Source: JBBATK01 sp040398805
GTDB taxonomy: Bacteria > Bacteroidota > Ignavibacteria > Kapaibacteriales > NICIL-2
Length of the DNA: 64,000 bases
Direction of reading: 5' to 3'
Assembly (NCBI GenBank): GCA_040398805.1
Contig: JBBATK010000010.1
Coordinates: forward strand, 29,664-93,663
Below the pieces are notes generated by a model. That model was not told where the DNA came from and did not search any database. It saw only the letters and a list, made by a program, of their open reading frames with translations. The position numbers were made by a program, and so were the translations under genes. Shown piece by piece: positions 8,569 through 18,509 of the stretch (positions are counted from its first letter, which is position 1; each line of letters starts with the position of its first letter).

Positions 8569-10128
8569 TCATCGTGCGGGTTTCTCGTCGGGCATGGCAT
8601 CGGTTTTCCTGATGCGGGGTTGCAAGCGACGTTTGCCGATTCCCAGTGCTACGGAAATGCGCCGCGACCCTTGGTTCGGGGCATGGGTGACGAGTGCGTC
8701 GCCGACGAGCATCTGCGCCGAGCCGCCGCCATCAAGATTCATGGCCGTATAGGCACCGAACCGCTTCATGAATTCGCCGAGCTCGGCAAGGGTGAACCCG
8801 ACGGAGCGGGAATTGTTTTCGACGGTCGCCATGTAGAACGTATTCCGCGTGATGTCCGTCCCGATTGCCGTGCGTGCCAGTCGCTGAAGGAAGAACCGGT
8901 CTCTGCCGCTGTTCAGCGGACGCAGATCCTTGCTGATGGCGCCGTTGGAGACAAGGATAGGGGTGCCGCACACGGAATTCGTGAACACGATGCTGTCGCG
9001 CCGGCTGGTCTTGTAGCGCAGCACGAGCGTATCTCCGGCGCGCACGTTGCACTCACGCGCCAAGCCCTGTCCCATCGATATGACACACCCGCGAAGAGGC
9101 ATGCTCACACTGCCGCTGTCGGCAACGTCGAGGACAAGGAGCGGGATATCCTGATTCACCGCCGGAGAGCGCAGGTAGCGGGCGCGGATCTTGACGGTGG
9201 AATATTCAGCGGATGCTTCCTGGCGTTCTTTGACGAGGAGAGCGCGGACCGAGTCTCGGGAGAGCTCGATATCGGACGAGTCGCGCACCATGGCGGTGGA
9301 GTCGGACGTCTGTTCGGCGACCAACTGCTCGATGAATTTCTCGGGAACCACAGGAACCGTCTGACCCGCGAAGGAATTGAACACGACCACGGAGTCGGGC
9401 GCGACGCGCCGGTTGACCGAACGGACGGGAAGTCGTTGTCCGTTGCCGAACCGTATGGTGGCAAACAAGGTGATGGAGTCGATGACAGGACGATTCCGCG
9501 CGTCGAAGAGACAGGTCACCCAATCCTTGTACGGGAGCAGCTCGCACACTTCGCCATTGCATACGGTGGGTCCGATCGGCGTGGTGGTGACGGCGCGCCA
9601 GAAGTGGGCGTTCACGGCCGCGTACAGCGTCTTGTTCTCCACAGTGTCGAGACGGGAACGGAAGTCCCGTAAGCGTTCCAAAGCGGAGGCTTGATTCTCG
9701 GCCTTGATGGTCATGACGCTATACTCCGGATTTCGAAGAACGCACGTGAGGGCATGGACGACGGACACGGTGCCATCGGCGTGCGTGGCGCGGATCTGGC
9801 GGTAGATCACTCCTTCCGTGACAATGGAGTCGCGGACGATGGTGATGGACGACAGTGCTTTGGGAACACGTGCCTCTGCGCGGGCGCGCGCAATCTCTCG
9901 ACGCCGTGCCGCACGCGAACGAGCGGAGGTCTTCTTCCCTTTCTTCTTCGACGATGAGGTGACGGCGGAGCGTGCAGAGCGGGTCCCGGAAGACGTCGAG
10001 CGCTTCTTCGTCCGCGCCGAGAGGTCGGACGTGCTCGCAAGGAAACACAGGGAGATACCGACAAAGAGCGCGATGATCGCACCGCGGTCCGGATGAAAGA
10101 GACGACTTAGCCGAGAAGTGAATTCCAT
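8569..10128 (-). CDS. Phosphodiester glycosidase family (NAGPA/DUF2233) protein
   Basis: A 519-residue exported protein. A membrane segment or signal (AIIALFVGISLCFLAS, about residues 17-32) is followed by a Ser/Lys/Arg-rich low-complexity stretch (35-85). The C-terminal third carries the phosphodiester glycosidase hallmarks: TPILVSNGAI, ARTAIGTD, and the conserved NLDGGGSAQMLV. Related enzymes hydrolyse sugar phosphodiesters such as teichoic-acid or exopolysaccharide GlcNAc-1-phosphodiesters; the substrate here is not predictable. Residues 100-400 are less conserved and may be a substrate-binding insert. The start at 10128 overlaps the upstream membrane protein gene by 22 bases, suggesting coupling. 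Confidence 0.85.
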   Translation of the reverse strand: MEFTSRLSRLFHPDRGAIIALFVGISLCFLASTSDLSARTKKRSTSSGTRSARSAVTSSSKKKGKKTSARSRAARRREIARARAEARVPKALSSITIVRDSIVTEGVIYRQIRATHADGTVSVVHALTCVLRNPEYSVMTIKAENQASALERLRDFRSRLDTVENKTLYAAVNAHFWRAVTTTPIGPTVCNGEVCELLPYKDWVTCLFDARNRPVIDSITLFATIRFGNGQRLPVRSVNRRVAPDSVVVFNSFAGQTVPVVPEKFIEQLVAEQTSDSTAMVRDSSDIELSRDSVRALLVKERQEASAEYSTVKIRARYLRSPAVNQDIPLLVLDVADSGSVSMPLRGCVISMGQGLARECNVRAGDTLVLRYKTSRRDSIVFTNSVCGTPILVSNGAISKDLRPLNSGRDRFFLQRLARTAIGTDITRNTFYMATVENNSRSVGFTLAELGEFMKRFGAYTAMNLDGGGSAQMLVGDALVTHAPNQGSRRISVALGIGKRRLQPRIRKTDAMPDEKPAR

Positions 10129-10625
10129 TTCAAGATTCCGTTCACGCGCTGTCCTCGATCCACTCGAAGCATCGACGCATGAAAGTGCTGAAGAAAATTT
10201 AGTTGTTGGGCTTGCGAAAGCCCCGAAAAGAACCGTTGTATCCATATCTCCTCCGTGAAGAACGTACCGAAGACAAGGCACAGGGCACAGACAACCACCG
10301 AATACGTCAGATGACTCCTCTGCTCCGGCATGATGAGGACGGAGAGAAGGAACACGATGACGAGGACACACATGCCAAGCTTCTCTATGGAATCCATGAG
10401 CGCTCTCGTCGCACTGACCGAAGGCAGGGTCCGCCGCTGCAGCCGGTACTGGGTCAACGTCCAGCTCACACCCAGACAGCTCAAAGCCAGACCGATCATG
10501 GTTTGAAGCCGGAAATCGGCACCATGATATCCGACGATGACGGAGAGGGCGGAGAGAACGATGAGATACTCGATCCGGCGACGTTGCTGCTTGCGCTGAA
10601 GTTCTTCAGCTATACCTGATCTCAT
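10107..10625 (-). CDS. Small membrane protein of unknown function
   Basis: A 172-residue protein not recognised as a family member. After a basic N-terminus (EELQRKQQRRR) it has four hydrophobic segments (IEYLIVLSALSVIVGY, LQTMIGLALSCLGVSW, LGMCVLVIVFLLSVLIM, LTYSVVVCALCLVFGTF) and a C-terminal amphipathic region. The ATG at 10625 is taken because it directly precedes the basic helix; the longer frame reaches 10721. Its end overlaps the phosphodiester glycosidase start, so the two are probably an operon. Confidence 0.65.
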   Translation of the reverse strand: MRSGIAEELQRKQQRRRIEYLIVLSALSVIVGYHGADFRLQTMIGLALSCLGVSWTLTQYRLQRRTLPSVSATRALMDSIEKLGMCVLVIVFLLSVLIMPEQRSHLTYSVVVCALCLVFGTFFTEEIWIQRFFSGLSQAQQLNFLQHFHASMLRVDRGQRVNGILKWNSLLG

Positions 10626-10708
10626 ATCCGGAGTGGAAGGAAGTGCACATGAAACGAAAGCTCTTCGTGAAGCAACGCTGCATCCTGCATGTCCGCCTGT
10701 CAATTTAG

Positions 10709-10716
10709 TAATTTTG
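10709..10716 (+). promoter_or_regulatory. Bacteroidota-type -7 element
   Basis: TAATTTTG fits TAnnTTTG and lies 34 bases before the enoyl-CoA hydratase ATG. No TTG is found at the expected -33 distance, so the call is tentative. Confidence 0.35.
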
Positions 10717-10750
10717 CGCATCCTATTCGTTGAACAACTCTTCGCATGTC

Positions 10751-11530
10751 ATGACCTTCAGCACCTTGCTTCTGGAAATACACGACTCCGTCGCCACCAT
10801 CACCCTCAACCGTCCGGAAAAACTCAACGCCCTCAATGCCCGGCTGCTGTCTGACTTGGACGACGCGCTGACCTATCTGGCGGACCAATCCACCGTGCGT
10901 TGCGTGGTGGTGACAGGGAGCGGGCCCAAAGCGTTCGCCGCGGGCGCGGACATCTCCGAACTCGCTGCGTGTACGAGCGAGCAGGGGCGGACGTTTTCCG
11001 ATCGCGGTCAGAAGATCTTCCAACGTCTCGAGGACTTCCCTGTTCCCGTCATCGCTGCTGTCAACGGCTTCGCCCTTGGCGGGGGATGCGAGCTTGCCAT
11101 GGCATGCCACATCCGGTATGCCGCAGACACCGCCAGATTCGGTCAGCCGGAGGTGAAACTCGGGACCATTCCCGGCTACGGCGGAACGCAACGTCTGCTG
11201 CGTCTTGCCGGAAGCGCCGTGGCCATCGAACTCATGACCAGCGCCGATATGATGAGCGCGGAACGGGCCCTGCGGTGCGGTCTTGTCAACGAGATCTTCC
11301 CTGCGGCAGAGGTGCTCCCGGCCGCTCAGGCTCTGGCCTCGCGCATCGCCTCGATGGCACCGCTGGCCGTGCAGGCCGTCATGGACTGCGTGCGGACGAC
11401 GTTCTCGATGCACGCCGCGGGTATGGCCACCGAGCGCGACCGGTTCGCCCATCTCTGCGACACCGTCGACTTCCGCGAAGGGACCTCGGCCTTCTTGGAA
11501 AAGCGAAGCGCCACGTTCACGGGATCGTGA
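10751..11530 (+). CDS. Enoyl-CoA hydratase/isomerase family protein
   Basis: A 259-residue crotonase-fold enzyme. Visible motifs are NRPEKLNALN, the oxyanion-hole strings AAGADISEL and NGFALGGGCELAMACHIR, and FGQPEVKLGTIPGYGGTQRL, which carries both conserved glutamates expected of a true hydratase. Length is normal (about 255-260). It probably hydrates short trans-2-enoyl-CoAs in fatty or amino acid catabolism. The ATG at 10751 gives the standard N-terminus; another in-frame start lies seven codons upstream. It ends TGATG with waaA, so the two are translationally coupled although they share no pathway. Confidence 0.92.
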   Translation: MTFSTLLLEIHDSVATITLNRPEKLNALNARLLSDLDDALTYLADQSTVRCVVVTGSGPKAFAAGADISELAACTSEQGRTFSDRGQKIFQRLEDFPVPVIAAVNGFALGGGCELAMACHIRYAADTARFGQPEVKLGTIPGYGGTQRLLRLAGSAVAIELMTSADMMSAERALRCGLVNEIFPAAEVLPAAQALASRIASMAPLAVQAVMDCVRTTFSMHAAGMATERDRFAHLCDTVDFREGTSAFLEKRSATFTGS

Positions 11531-12795
11531 TGATGTGGATGATCCATCTCCTCTATAACCTCCTTGCGGTTCCCCTGCTCGCGTCCGCCTACGGGGTCCT
11601 CATCCTTGTGAACACGAAAGTCCGCGAACGTTTCCGCATGGTGCGACGCTCCCATGAAGCGCTTCCTGCATCGTCGTCCGCCGTACCCACCCTGTGGTTC
11701 CACGCCGCGAGCATGGGCGAGTTCGAGCAGGCCAAACCCGTTATCGAACGGCTAAAGAACCTCCGCGAGAATGTTCGGATCATCGTCAGTTTCAGTTCGC
11801 CGTCCGGCTACCGTTCCCAACATTCCTATCCATACGCGGACGCGGTCATCTACCTGCCTTTCGATGCCTCATGGAGCATGCGGAAGCTTGTTCGTCGTGT
11901 CTCCCCCGACGTGTTCGTCTGCCTGCGGTACGACCTGTGGTGGAATCTTGCGTGGCACCTACGGCGCAACGGTACACCCATCCTACTTCTCAATGCCACC
12001 TCCACGCGCTCCGGCGCTCTGCGCCGCTTTCCCGGTCGAAGCTTCATGACGCACCTGCTTGGCATGTGTTCCACGATCGTCACCGCCAATGAGGTGGAGA
12101 CGGAACGGTTCAGAGCATTCGGACTGACATCGGAAATCATCACGGGATCGGATACACGGTACGACAGGATACGTTCCGCCGTGGCCTCGGCCGCTCCGCA
12201 CGAAGGGTGGTTCCATGGTGCGGATAACGATGAATCCTTGGTTCTCGTTGCGGGCAGTGTGTGGCACGAGGACGCCGTGCGATGCGGCATCGACGGGAGC
12301 ATCGCCGACAGGCATCCGGATCTTCGGCTGATCATCGTTCCCCACGAAGTGGACGAACGGAGCTTGCGCGAATGGGAAGAGAGGATTCGCGGCATCATGC
12401 GCGTGTCGACAATGCGGACATCGACCGCGGACATCGCTCCGCGGCATATCCTTGTCGATACGATGGGAGAATTGTTGTCCTTCTACCGATATGCTCACGT
12501 CGCCTATGTGGGTGGCGGCTTCGGAAGCGGCGTGCACAGTGTGGCGGAACCCGCGGCCTATGGGATTCCCGTTGCCTGCGGTCCGCTGACGCGTAACAGT
12601 CCGGATGTGGAACGCCTGCGGTCGGTGAATGGTTGCGAGATCGTCGCCTCCATGCACGACTTTGATGCGTGGATACAAGCCATGACCGACGAGGAGAATC
12701 GACGGAGAGTGGGTGCGGCCAACGCAGCGGTCATCGCGGCCGCAGCGGGAGCGACGGAATCGGCCGTCGCGATGATCGAACGCTATCTACCGTGA
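11530..12795 (+). CDS. waaA: 3-deoxy-D-manno-octulosonic acid transferase
   Basis: WaaA (KdtA) transfers Kdo from CMP-Kdo to lipid A precursor at the inner membrane, so the cell makes LPS. The 421-residue protein has an N-terminal membrane anchor (LLYNLLAVPLLASAYGVLIL), the glycosyltransferase-N domain with WFHAASMGEFEQAKPVI (the catalytic Glu lies in MGE), and a GT-B C-terminal domain ending with YVGGGFGSGVHSVAEPAAYG. Length is typical (about 420-430). The ATG shares one base with the stop of the enoyl-CoA hydratase gene. Residues LRYDLWWNL replace the commoner ETELWPN-like string. Confidence 0.93.
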   Translation: MMWMIHLLYNLLAVPLLASAYGVLILVNTKVRERFRMVRRSHEALPASSSAVPTLWFHAASMGEFEQAKPVIERLKNLRENVRIIVSFSSPSGYRSQHSYPYADAVIYLPFDASWSMRKLVRRVSPDVFVCLRYDLWWNLAWHLRRNGTPILLLNATSTRSGALRRFPGRSFMTHLLGMCSTIVTANEVETERFRAFGLTSEIITGSDTRYDRIRSAVASAAPHEGWFHGADNDESLVLVAGSVWHEDAVRCGIDGSIADRHPDLRLIIVPHEVDERSLREWEERIRGIMRVSTMRTSTADIAPRHILVDTMGELLSFYRYAHVAYVGGGFGSGVHSVAEPAAYGIPVACGPLTRNSPDVERLRSVNGCEIVASMHDFDAWIQAMTDEENRRRVGAANAAVIAAAAGATESAVAMIERYLP

Positions 12796-12804
12796 GAGGT
12801 CGAC

Positions 12805-12822
12805 CCGCGTTCACGCGGTTTT
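12805..12822 (+). terminator. Weak intrinsic terminator candidate for waaA
   Basis: A five-pair stem CCGCG/CGCGG with a four-base loop is followed by TTTT. It overlaps the last codons of the convergent lgt gene. The stem is short, so the call is weak. Confidence 0.35.
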
Positions 12823-13644
12823 CGTGGAAGCGGATCGCGCCAAAAGAGCCATGCCGGCGAGGGCGAGTCCGACACCTATCCATTGCGCTTGGGAGAGACC
12901 GCCATACAGGGGATTGAGTCGAAGGAATTCTACGAGAAATCGCTCCAACCCGGCACCCACCAGGTACCAAGCGAACACGCGACCTTCTTGCGTTTGGCCG
13001 ATACGCTGTTGCAAACGATACAAGAAAAGAAAGATGACAAGACAGGCGAGCGTTTCATAGACGGGCGTGGGATGAACGGTGATGTCGACGGGCACGGGGA
13101 GTCCGGGATTCATCTCCATCCATTTCGATGCGAGTTCGGGATTAAGAGCGGACAGGGTGGGCACGGTGCCGTTCGGGTAGGACATGGACCACGGCAAGGT
13201 GGACGGGATGCCGTAGTCGCCGTCGCCCGCGAGCTGGCATCCTATGCGGCCGATGCCATAGGCAAGGATCAATCCGGGAGCGGCGACGTCCGCAAGGTAC
13301 AAGAACGACATCCCTTTGCGTCGGACATACACGTAAATGCAGGCGATCGCCATCAACAAGCCGCCGAAGAAGGTCAAACCCGATCCGCTGAACACTTCGG
13401 CGAGTCCGTTGCGAAGGAGCAGGTCGGGATTTTCCAAAAGGTGGAAGAGTTTAGAGCCCGACACACCGGCCACGAGGGCGATAAGGGTGATCGTGGACGA
13501 GAACGCTGCGGCTTTCTCTTCGTTCTTCCAGCGGCGACGTAATTCATGGTTCAGCAAGGCGTTCGCCGTAAGGAAGGCGATGGCCATCATGAGACCGAAG
13601 CTGTACACGGGAATGGGGCCGATATGAAAGAGTTCTGGACGCAT
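12811..13644 (-). CDS. lgt: Prolipoprotein diacylglyceryl transferase
   Basis: Lgt transfers diacylglycerol from phosphatidylglycerol to the lipobox cysteine of prolipoproteins. The 277-residue polytopic inner-membrane protein shows family signatures: HIGPIPVYSFGLMMAIAF at the start, LILAYGIGRIGCQLAGDGDYG (the Lgt GRxGNFxNxE-type signature), HPTPVYETLACL and ERFLVEFLRLNPLY near the C-terminus. About seven hydrophobic segments are present and length is normal. It converges on waaA with a 15-base gap. Confidence 0.95.
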   Translation of the reverse strand: MRPELFHIGPIPVYSFGLMMAIAFLTANALLNHELRRRWKNEEKAAAFSSTITLIALVAGVSGSKLFHLLENPDLLLRNGLAEVFSGSGLTFFGGLLMAIACIYVYVRRKGMSFLYLADVAAPGLILAYGIGRIGCQLAGDGDYGIPSTLPWSMSYPNGTVPTLSALNPELASKWMEMNPGLPVPVDITVHPTPVYETLACLVIFLFLYRLQQRIGQTQEGRVFAWYLVGAGLERFLVEFLRLNPLYGGLSQAQWIGVGLALAGMALLARSASTKTA

Positions 13645-14158
13645 GGTATCCTTCGAAAAAAAAAGTTTTCGTCGAGACGATGAGGGCTGTCGTCGCGACG
13701 GACCCGCGACAGGCGCACAAACGCCTGCCTACGGGTGTCGCCGGATGCGTAAACTAACATCCGCACAGGGTAGGCGGCAAAGGACTTTACCCGAACGACG
13801 CCGGGAAATGGACGGACGAAAGGATGCTGTCCGAACGTTGCCGTCCTCTCGCGAAAAAAGATTCGGTCATTGTACTATTCCGTGGTAGATTCACGCATGC
13901 ACGCGACGCTGTTCGTGACCTCCCATGCGGATGTCAAGCCCAAGCGCGTGTGAGAGTGGCAGACGATCGTTACTGCACGCACGGGAAGAACACGGAGACA
14001 TCGGAAGACGCAACGGGGACGGGGAGAAGATGGAGACTCTGGCGATGCAGTGAAACGTCGCAACGAACGGATGAGGTAGGGATACGCACCGCGTGCGGTT
14101 TCCGACGTCCGTACTGAACCTTGATGATACTTTTTCCAACATCTTACCTAGGAGTTCC
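13645..14158 (+). other. 514-base gene-free region between divergent lgt and the IgGFc-like gene
   Basis: Short frames here lack family character and good starts. The only clear signal is AGGAG at 14150-14154, the ribosome site of the downstream gene. No terminator, tRNA or convincing promoter box was seen. Confidence 0.6.
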
Positions 14159-17100
14159 ATGAACGCCTCGATTACCAACAACGTGCTTCGCGTGCTCGCC
14201 GTGTGCGCACTCATGCTCACGAATGCACTCTTCGCTCAAACCGGCAAGGAGATCCTTGAAGGCCGTGAGTTCTATTTCGGTGTTCCCCACTGCGACGTCC
14301 AGTCGGGTGAGGGAGCGCGCGGAAATCCCATTCAGCTGTGGATTTCCTGCAAGGTCCAGACCCGCGTCTCGGTGACCGTACCGAGAACGGGCATGAACAT
14401 CGGCAACTACGTGATCCAGCCGAAGAAGGTGCAGATCCTTCCCGTACCGCAATCGCTGATGAACACGATCACGGGCGTGACCGATAACGGTATCTACATC
14501 AAATCGGACGATCCCATCACCGTGACGGTGTATGTGAGCTACAAATGGACGGGCGAAGCGTATCGCGTTATTCCTGCGGAGGTTTTGGGCAAACGGTATT
14601 TCACCCTCAACATGTATCAGGACAAGACAGAGCGTGAACGTCCCGCACAGCTGTTGGTCGTGGCCACGAAGGATAACACGGTTGTGAGTGTTTCGCCCAA
14701 GACCCTGACGGAAGACGGCGTACCGGCAGGAGGATCGAAGAACTACAAGTTGATGAGAGGTCAGACACTGCTCGTCAAGGCGAAGATCCAGCCCGGTAAG
14801 GACCTCGATTGGTCGACGGACCTGACGGGAACGAAGATCATCGCAACGAGTCCGGTGGCTGTGTTCTCCGGTCACACCAAAGGGGCATTCCCCCGCTTCC
14901 AAGCGACGATGCTTGGCACACCCGCGAACTTCATGCGGAACATGATGATGGATGCCATGTGGCCGGTGGAATTCCTCGGTAAGGAGTATTTCTCCGCGCC
15001 GATCATGTACACCGACAGACCACGCGCGAATTTCGACCTGGATTCGTGGGGCGACCTTATCCGCATCGTCGCCACGGAGGACAATACCATCGTGTACACG
15101 AAAACCTGTGGCGGACCCAATCCCGATGCCGATTACCAACCGCGATATCCCGCTTTGAAGGCCGGACAGGAGTATCGTATCGACAGCCAGGAATGGCCTG
15201 CACTGTATCGCGCCAGCAAGCCGGTCCTTGTGGGTCAATACGGTAAGGCATGGCGATTGAACCAGGTGCAGGGAACAGGTAAGACGAATGATGGACAGAA
15301 CCCTTCACGTAACGGTCAGGGAATGATGTACGTCCTTACTCCCGAGGAGCAATGGTCGACCTACACGACATTCTATTCGCCCGAGACGATTGACAACTTC
15401 GTCATGGTCACCTTCTACACGGCCGATCGCGGCAAGCTCATGTTCGACGGAGCTCCGATCAATGCAAAATTCGGCAGCTACATCAAGCAGGTCTCCGGTT
15501 CGAACAAGAGCTATATCGTTGCGCCGGTCTCCGCCGGTAGTCATACCATCGAAGGTGCGAAATTCACGGCGTATGTGTACGGCAACTGGGACCGGACGAA
15601 GGACGGTTTCGCCTACGGTTATCCGACAGGTGTGAATTTCACGCAAACGTGTCCCGATACGATCCTCGTCAATGCAACGATCAACTGCGGCATTGTTACG
15701 GGATTGGCGCAGATCAAGCCTGACACGTCCTCCTGCAGTTCGATCTTTTCCGTGGAGCTCGACAATTCCGCGTCGACAAACTTCCGCCTGGATTTGGATC
15801 CGAACTTCGAAAGCGGTCAGATGAAAGCTGCCTTCACCGCCTCGGTCATCGACCCGACGAAGGACGCACATGTTCGCATCATAGCGGTCTCGCGCTCCGG
15901 AAAGGAATCGACCGTCGAGTTCGACTATGTAGCGGAGGCGATCGCCGCCAAGCCGACCATTGTGGACTTCGGCACGTTGGCTATCAATACCGACTCATCG
16001 GCGAATATCAAATTGACGAATGTCTCGAAGACGGAGACGGTCGTGAAGAACGTGTTCCTTCGAAACAAGGTACCGCAGTTCACCATCGTACCTCAGCAGT
16101 TTCCACGGTCGTTGGAGCCGGGTGAGTCCATGACGGTCACGGTCGTTGCGCGCACAGCGGAGAAACTCACGACCACCCTCAAGGACAGCGTCATTGCAGA
16201 ACTTTCCTGCTACGAAAGCCCGGTTGCGCTGCTCTTGTTGAGCGGCGGCACACCGTGCGTCCGTGTTTCCGACGTCGTATTCCCTCCGTCGCCGGTGAAC
16301 GTCGAAGCCGGTCCTCGTCAGTGTGTCATTTCGAACACGAGCAAGGTCGACGCGACCATCAGCAAGATCACGGTACCCGATGATGCCTCGGGCAAGAAGT
16401 TCCGTCATGATCTCAAACTGCCTTTCAAATTGGTCGCCGGACAATCGCAGAGCTTCAATGTGTGGTACACGCCGTCGGACCTGACGACAAAGGACAATAT
16501 CAATGTCGTGTTGGAAACGAATGGTGAGCCCTCATGTACGGATAACGAATCGGCGTGGTCCGGCAGCGGACTCGATGCGGGTCCGAAGATCACCGATTAC
16601 GACTTCCGCGTCGTGCGTGTTCTTGACACGTACAATCGCACAGTCAATGGCGTCACGGAATACAAGGGTACCGTCACGATCGATGCTTTCGGTAACGATC
16701 CCTTACAGAACCCCCGCATCACCGTCGCGCAGATCACCGCGCCGACGGGTGCCGATGCGACCACGGCAATCGTCCTCACGACTGCAGGGATCCCCTCGCA
16801 GCTGTTCCCGAACAATCCGTTCAATATCCCCGTCTCATTCCGTCCGGACGTCGTTGGTGATTACGGCCTGCGCGTAACGCTGACGGCGGATTTCAACGGC
16901 GAACCGCGCGTCGTGTCCAGTACGGTCATCGGCCGGGCTGTCGTTCCTATCGAAGACTCCTTGGGTCACACCTTCCCTACGACGAACATCGGCGCCACCG
17001 CACCTGCGGGCAACGTAGTGATCTACAATTCGGGAACGATGGATCTGACCATCAAGTACTTGAGCATCGACAAGACCCTCGACGCGAACAATTCGTTCAG

Positions 17101-18451
17101 TATCGATCCGGCCTGGCTGGCAACGAACCTTGGCGGTGGCAAGACCATCACCGTACCGGCGATGAGCAACTCCGTACCGGGTAGCATCAACGTGCCTGTA
17201 ACGTTCACCGCACGTGTAGCCGGCGTGCAGTCCACGCGCGTCGTCGTCGACTGCGATCTCGACGCATCGGAAATCCGCCACCCGCAGATTTTCGGTAGAG
17301 GTCAACCCAACATCAAAGTCGTTCCGGATTCTTTGGACTTCGGCGACGTGGCCAAGTGTGCAAGCAGCACGAACACGACGACAGTGAAGCTGCGGAATGA
17401 AAGCGATGTCGCGCTGACCATCAAGGACATCGTTCAATCCGGTGACTTCGCCATGTTCGAAGTGGATCTTGCCTCCAAGAACGCCCTGATCGGTTCGGTC
17501 ATCCAGCCGCGCAGTGTCTCGGGTGCCCTCACGGTCACCTTCCGCGCTCCCAACACGGCAGGCCAGGAGCGTGCACGCGAACCCCACACCTTCGCTGAAG
17601 GAAACGGTGTCACGTGGAGCTGCGTAGGAACGAACGGCGAAGAGAACCAGCAGTTCTCCGGTCTGGCCGGTACGGCGATTCCGACCACGGTACTCGTCAC
17701 GACCTTGCCCTCGAACAATTCCGGCGGATACCGGATCGAATCCTCGCGCTACAATCAGCCCGTCACTATGGAGTTCAACCTTCGCAGTAATCCCGAACCC
17801 GTCGATATCGCCGGTGTCACGTCGTTCCACGCATACATCAAGTACGACGCCTCGGTCCTGGAGCCCGTCCTGGATGCTTCATCCATCGGGCTGCGCGGAA
17901 CCCTCTGCGACGGCTGGCGCGTGGGCAGAGTCCTGGACGTCAACGATGTCCTTGATGTGGAACTCATCCAAGACGATGCGAGCAAGATCCTTCGTGGTGC
18001 GGGAACCTTGTTCACCTTCCAGATGAAGGGCTTCTTCTCATTATTGCCGCAGGAGTCGGCCATCCTGGGTGCGGACATGTACGCCAACAAGTACACTGGC
18101 TGCTTGAATGTCGATAATGCGCCTTCGGTTGTCACGTTCCTTGGCGGTTGCGTCGCCGATCTGCGTCACGCGAATGTCTCCATAGGCGGCTATGCCCTTC
18201 GCGCTCCTCAACCGAATCCGGTCAATTCCACGACGAAGCTGAACTTCAACGTGGGCTTGGATGCTCCCACCACGATCACCATTTATAATAGCCTTGGCGA
18301 AGTCCAGGTGGTCGCGGTCAACGGCGAGATGAAGGCCGGTTCCTACGAAGTGACCTTGGACCTGTCGTCTCTTCCGACGGGCACGTATTTCTGCAGAATG
18401 GTATCGGGTCCGTGGGTGAGCCCGGCGGTATCCATCTCGGTTCAGAAATAA
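14159..18451 (+). CDS. Giant T9SS surface protein: IgGFc-binding-like, anchor-D and cohesin-like domains
   Basis: A 1430-residue exported protein with a signal peptide (residues 1-30, ending ALFAQ) after a perfect AGGAG-N4-ATG. Residues about 35-470 resemble the IgGFc-binding N-terminal domain (GREFYFGVPHC, TGTKIIATSPVAVFSGH, VEFLGKEYFSAPI). Choice-of-anchor-D Ig-like modules follow (IVDFGTLAINTDSSANIKL near 600; SLDFGDVAKCASSTNTTTV near 1055). A cohesin-like module lies near 1205-1330 and a T9SS type A sorting domain at 1344-1430 (RAPQPNPVNSTTKLNF, LPTGTYFCRM). It is probably secreted by T9SS and fixed to the surface. The ligand is unknown, and binding of IgG should not be assumed from the domain name. 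Confidence 0.88.
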   Translation: MNASITNNVLRVLAVCALMLTNALFAQTGKEILEGREFYFGVPHCDVQSGEGARGNPIQLWISCKVQTRVSVTVPRTGMNIGNYVIQPKKVQILPVPQSLMNTITGVTDNGIYIKSDDPITVTVYVSYKWTGEAYRVIPAEVLGKRYFTLNMYQDKTERERPAQLLVVATKDNTVVSVSPKTLTEDGVPAGGSKNYKLMRGQTLLVKAKIQPGKDLDWSTDLTGTKIIATSPVAVFSGHTKGAFPRFQATMLGTPANFMRNMMMDAMWPVEFLGKEYFSAPIMYTDRPRANFDLDSWGDLIRIVATEDNTIVYTKTCGGPNPDADYQPRYPALKAGQEYRIDSQEWPALYRASKPVLVGQYGKAWRLNQVQGTGKTNDGQNPSRNGQGMMYVLTPEEQWSTYTTFYSPETIDNFVMVTFYTADRGKLMFDGAPINAKFGSYIKQVSGSNKSYIVAPVSAGSHTIEGAKFTAYVYGNWDRTKDGFAYGYPTGVNFTQTCPDTILVNATINCGIVTGLAQIKPDTSSCSSIFSVELDNSASTNFRLDLDPNFESGQMKAAFTASVIDPTKDAHVRIIAVSRSGKESTVEFDYVAEAIAAKPTIVDFGTLAINTDSSANIKLTNVSKTETVVKNVFLRNKVPQFTIVPQQFPRSLEPGESMTVTVVARTAEKLTTTLKDSVIAELSCYESPVALLLLSGGTPCVRVSDVVFPPSPVNVEAGPRQCVISNTSKVDATISKITVPDDASGKKFRHDLKLPFKLVAGQSQSFNVWYTPSDLTTKDNINVVLETNGEPSCTDNESAWSGSGLDAGPKITDYDFRVVRVLDTYNRTVNGVTEYKGTVTIDAFGNDPLQNPRITVAQITAPTGADATTAIVLTTAGIPSQLFPNNPFNIPVSFRPDVVGDYGLRVTLTADFNGEPRVVSSTVIGRAVVPIEDSLGHTFPTTNIGATAPAGNVVIYNSGTMDLTIKYLSIDKTLDANNSFSIDPAWLATNLGGGKTITVPAMSNSVPGSINVPVTFTARVAGVQSTRVVVDCDLDASEIRHPQIFGRGQPNIKVVPDSLDFGDVAKCASSTNTTTVKLRNESDVALTIKDIVQSGDFAMFEVDLASKNALIGSVIQPRSVSGALTVTFRAPNTAGQERAREPHTFAEGNGVTWSCVGTNGEENQQFSGLAGTAIPTTVLVTTLPSNNSGGYRIESSRYNQPVTMEFNLRSNPEPVDIAGVTSFHAYIKYDASVLEPVLDASSIGLRGTLCDGWRVGRVLDVNDVLDVELIQDDASKILRGAGTLFTFQMKGFFSLLPQESAILGADMYANKYTGCLNVDNAPSVVTFLGGCVADLRHANVSIGGYALRAPQPNPVNSTTKLNFNVGLDAPTTITIYNSLGEVQVVAVNGEMKAGSYEVTLDLSSLPTGTYFCRMVSGPWVSPAVSISVQK

Positions 18452-18470
18452 GGTCGGATTCCTCTCAAGT

Positions 18471-18509
18471 AAAACTCCCGTGTCATGATTGACACGGGAG
18501 TTTTTTTTT
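18471..18509 (+). terminator. Strong intrinsic terminator after the IgGFc-like gene
   Basis: A perfect 15-pair stem (18471-18485 with 18490-18504) closes a TGAT loop and runs into nine consecutive T residues. It lies 20 bases after the stop codon. Confidence 0.93.

Noticed and set aside
8425..9672. 415-codon plus-strand open frame
   Set aside because: Antisense to the phosphodiester glycosidase, whose motifs are clear; no recognisable domain.
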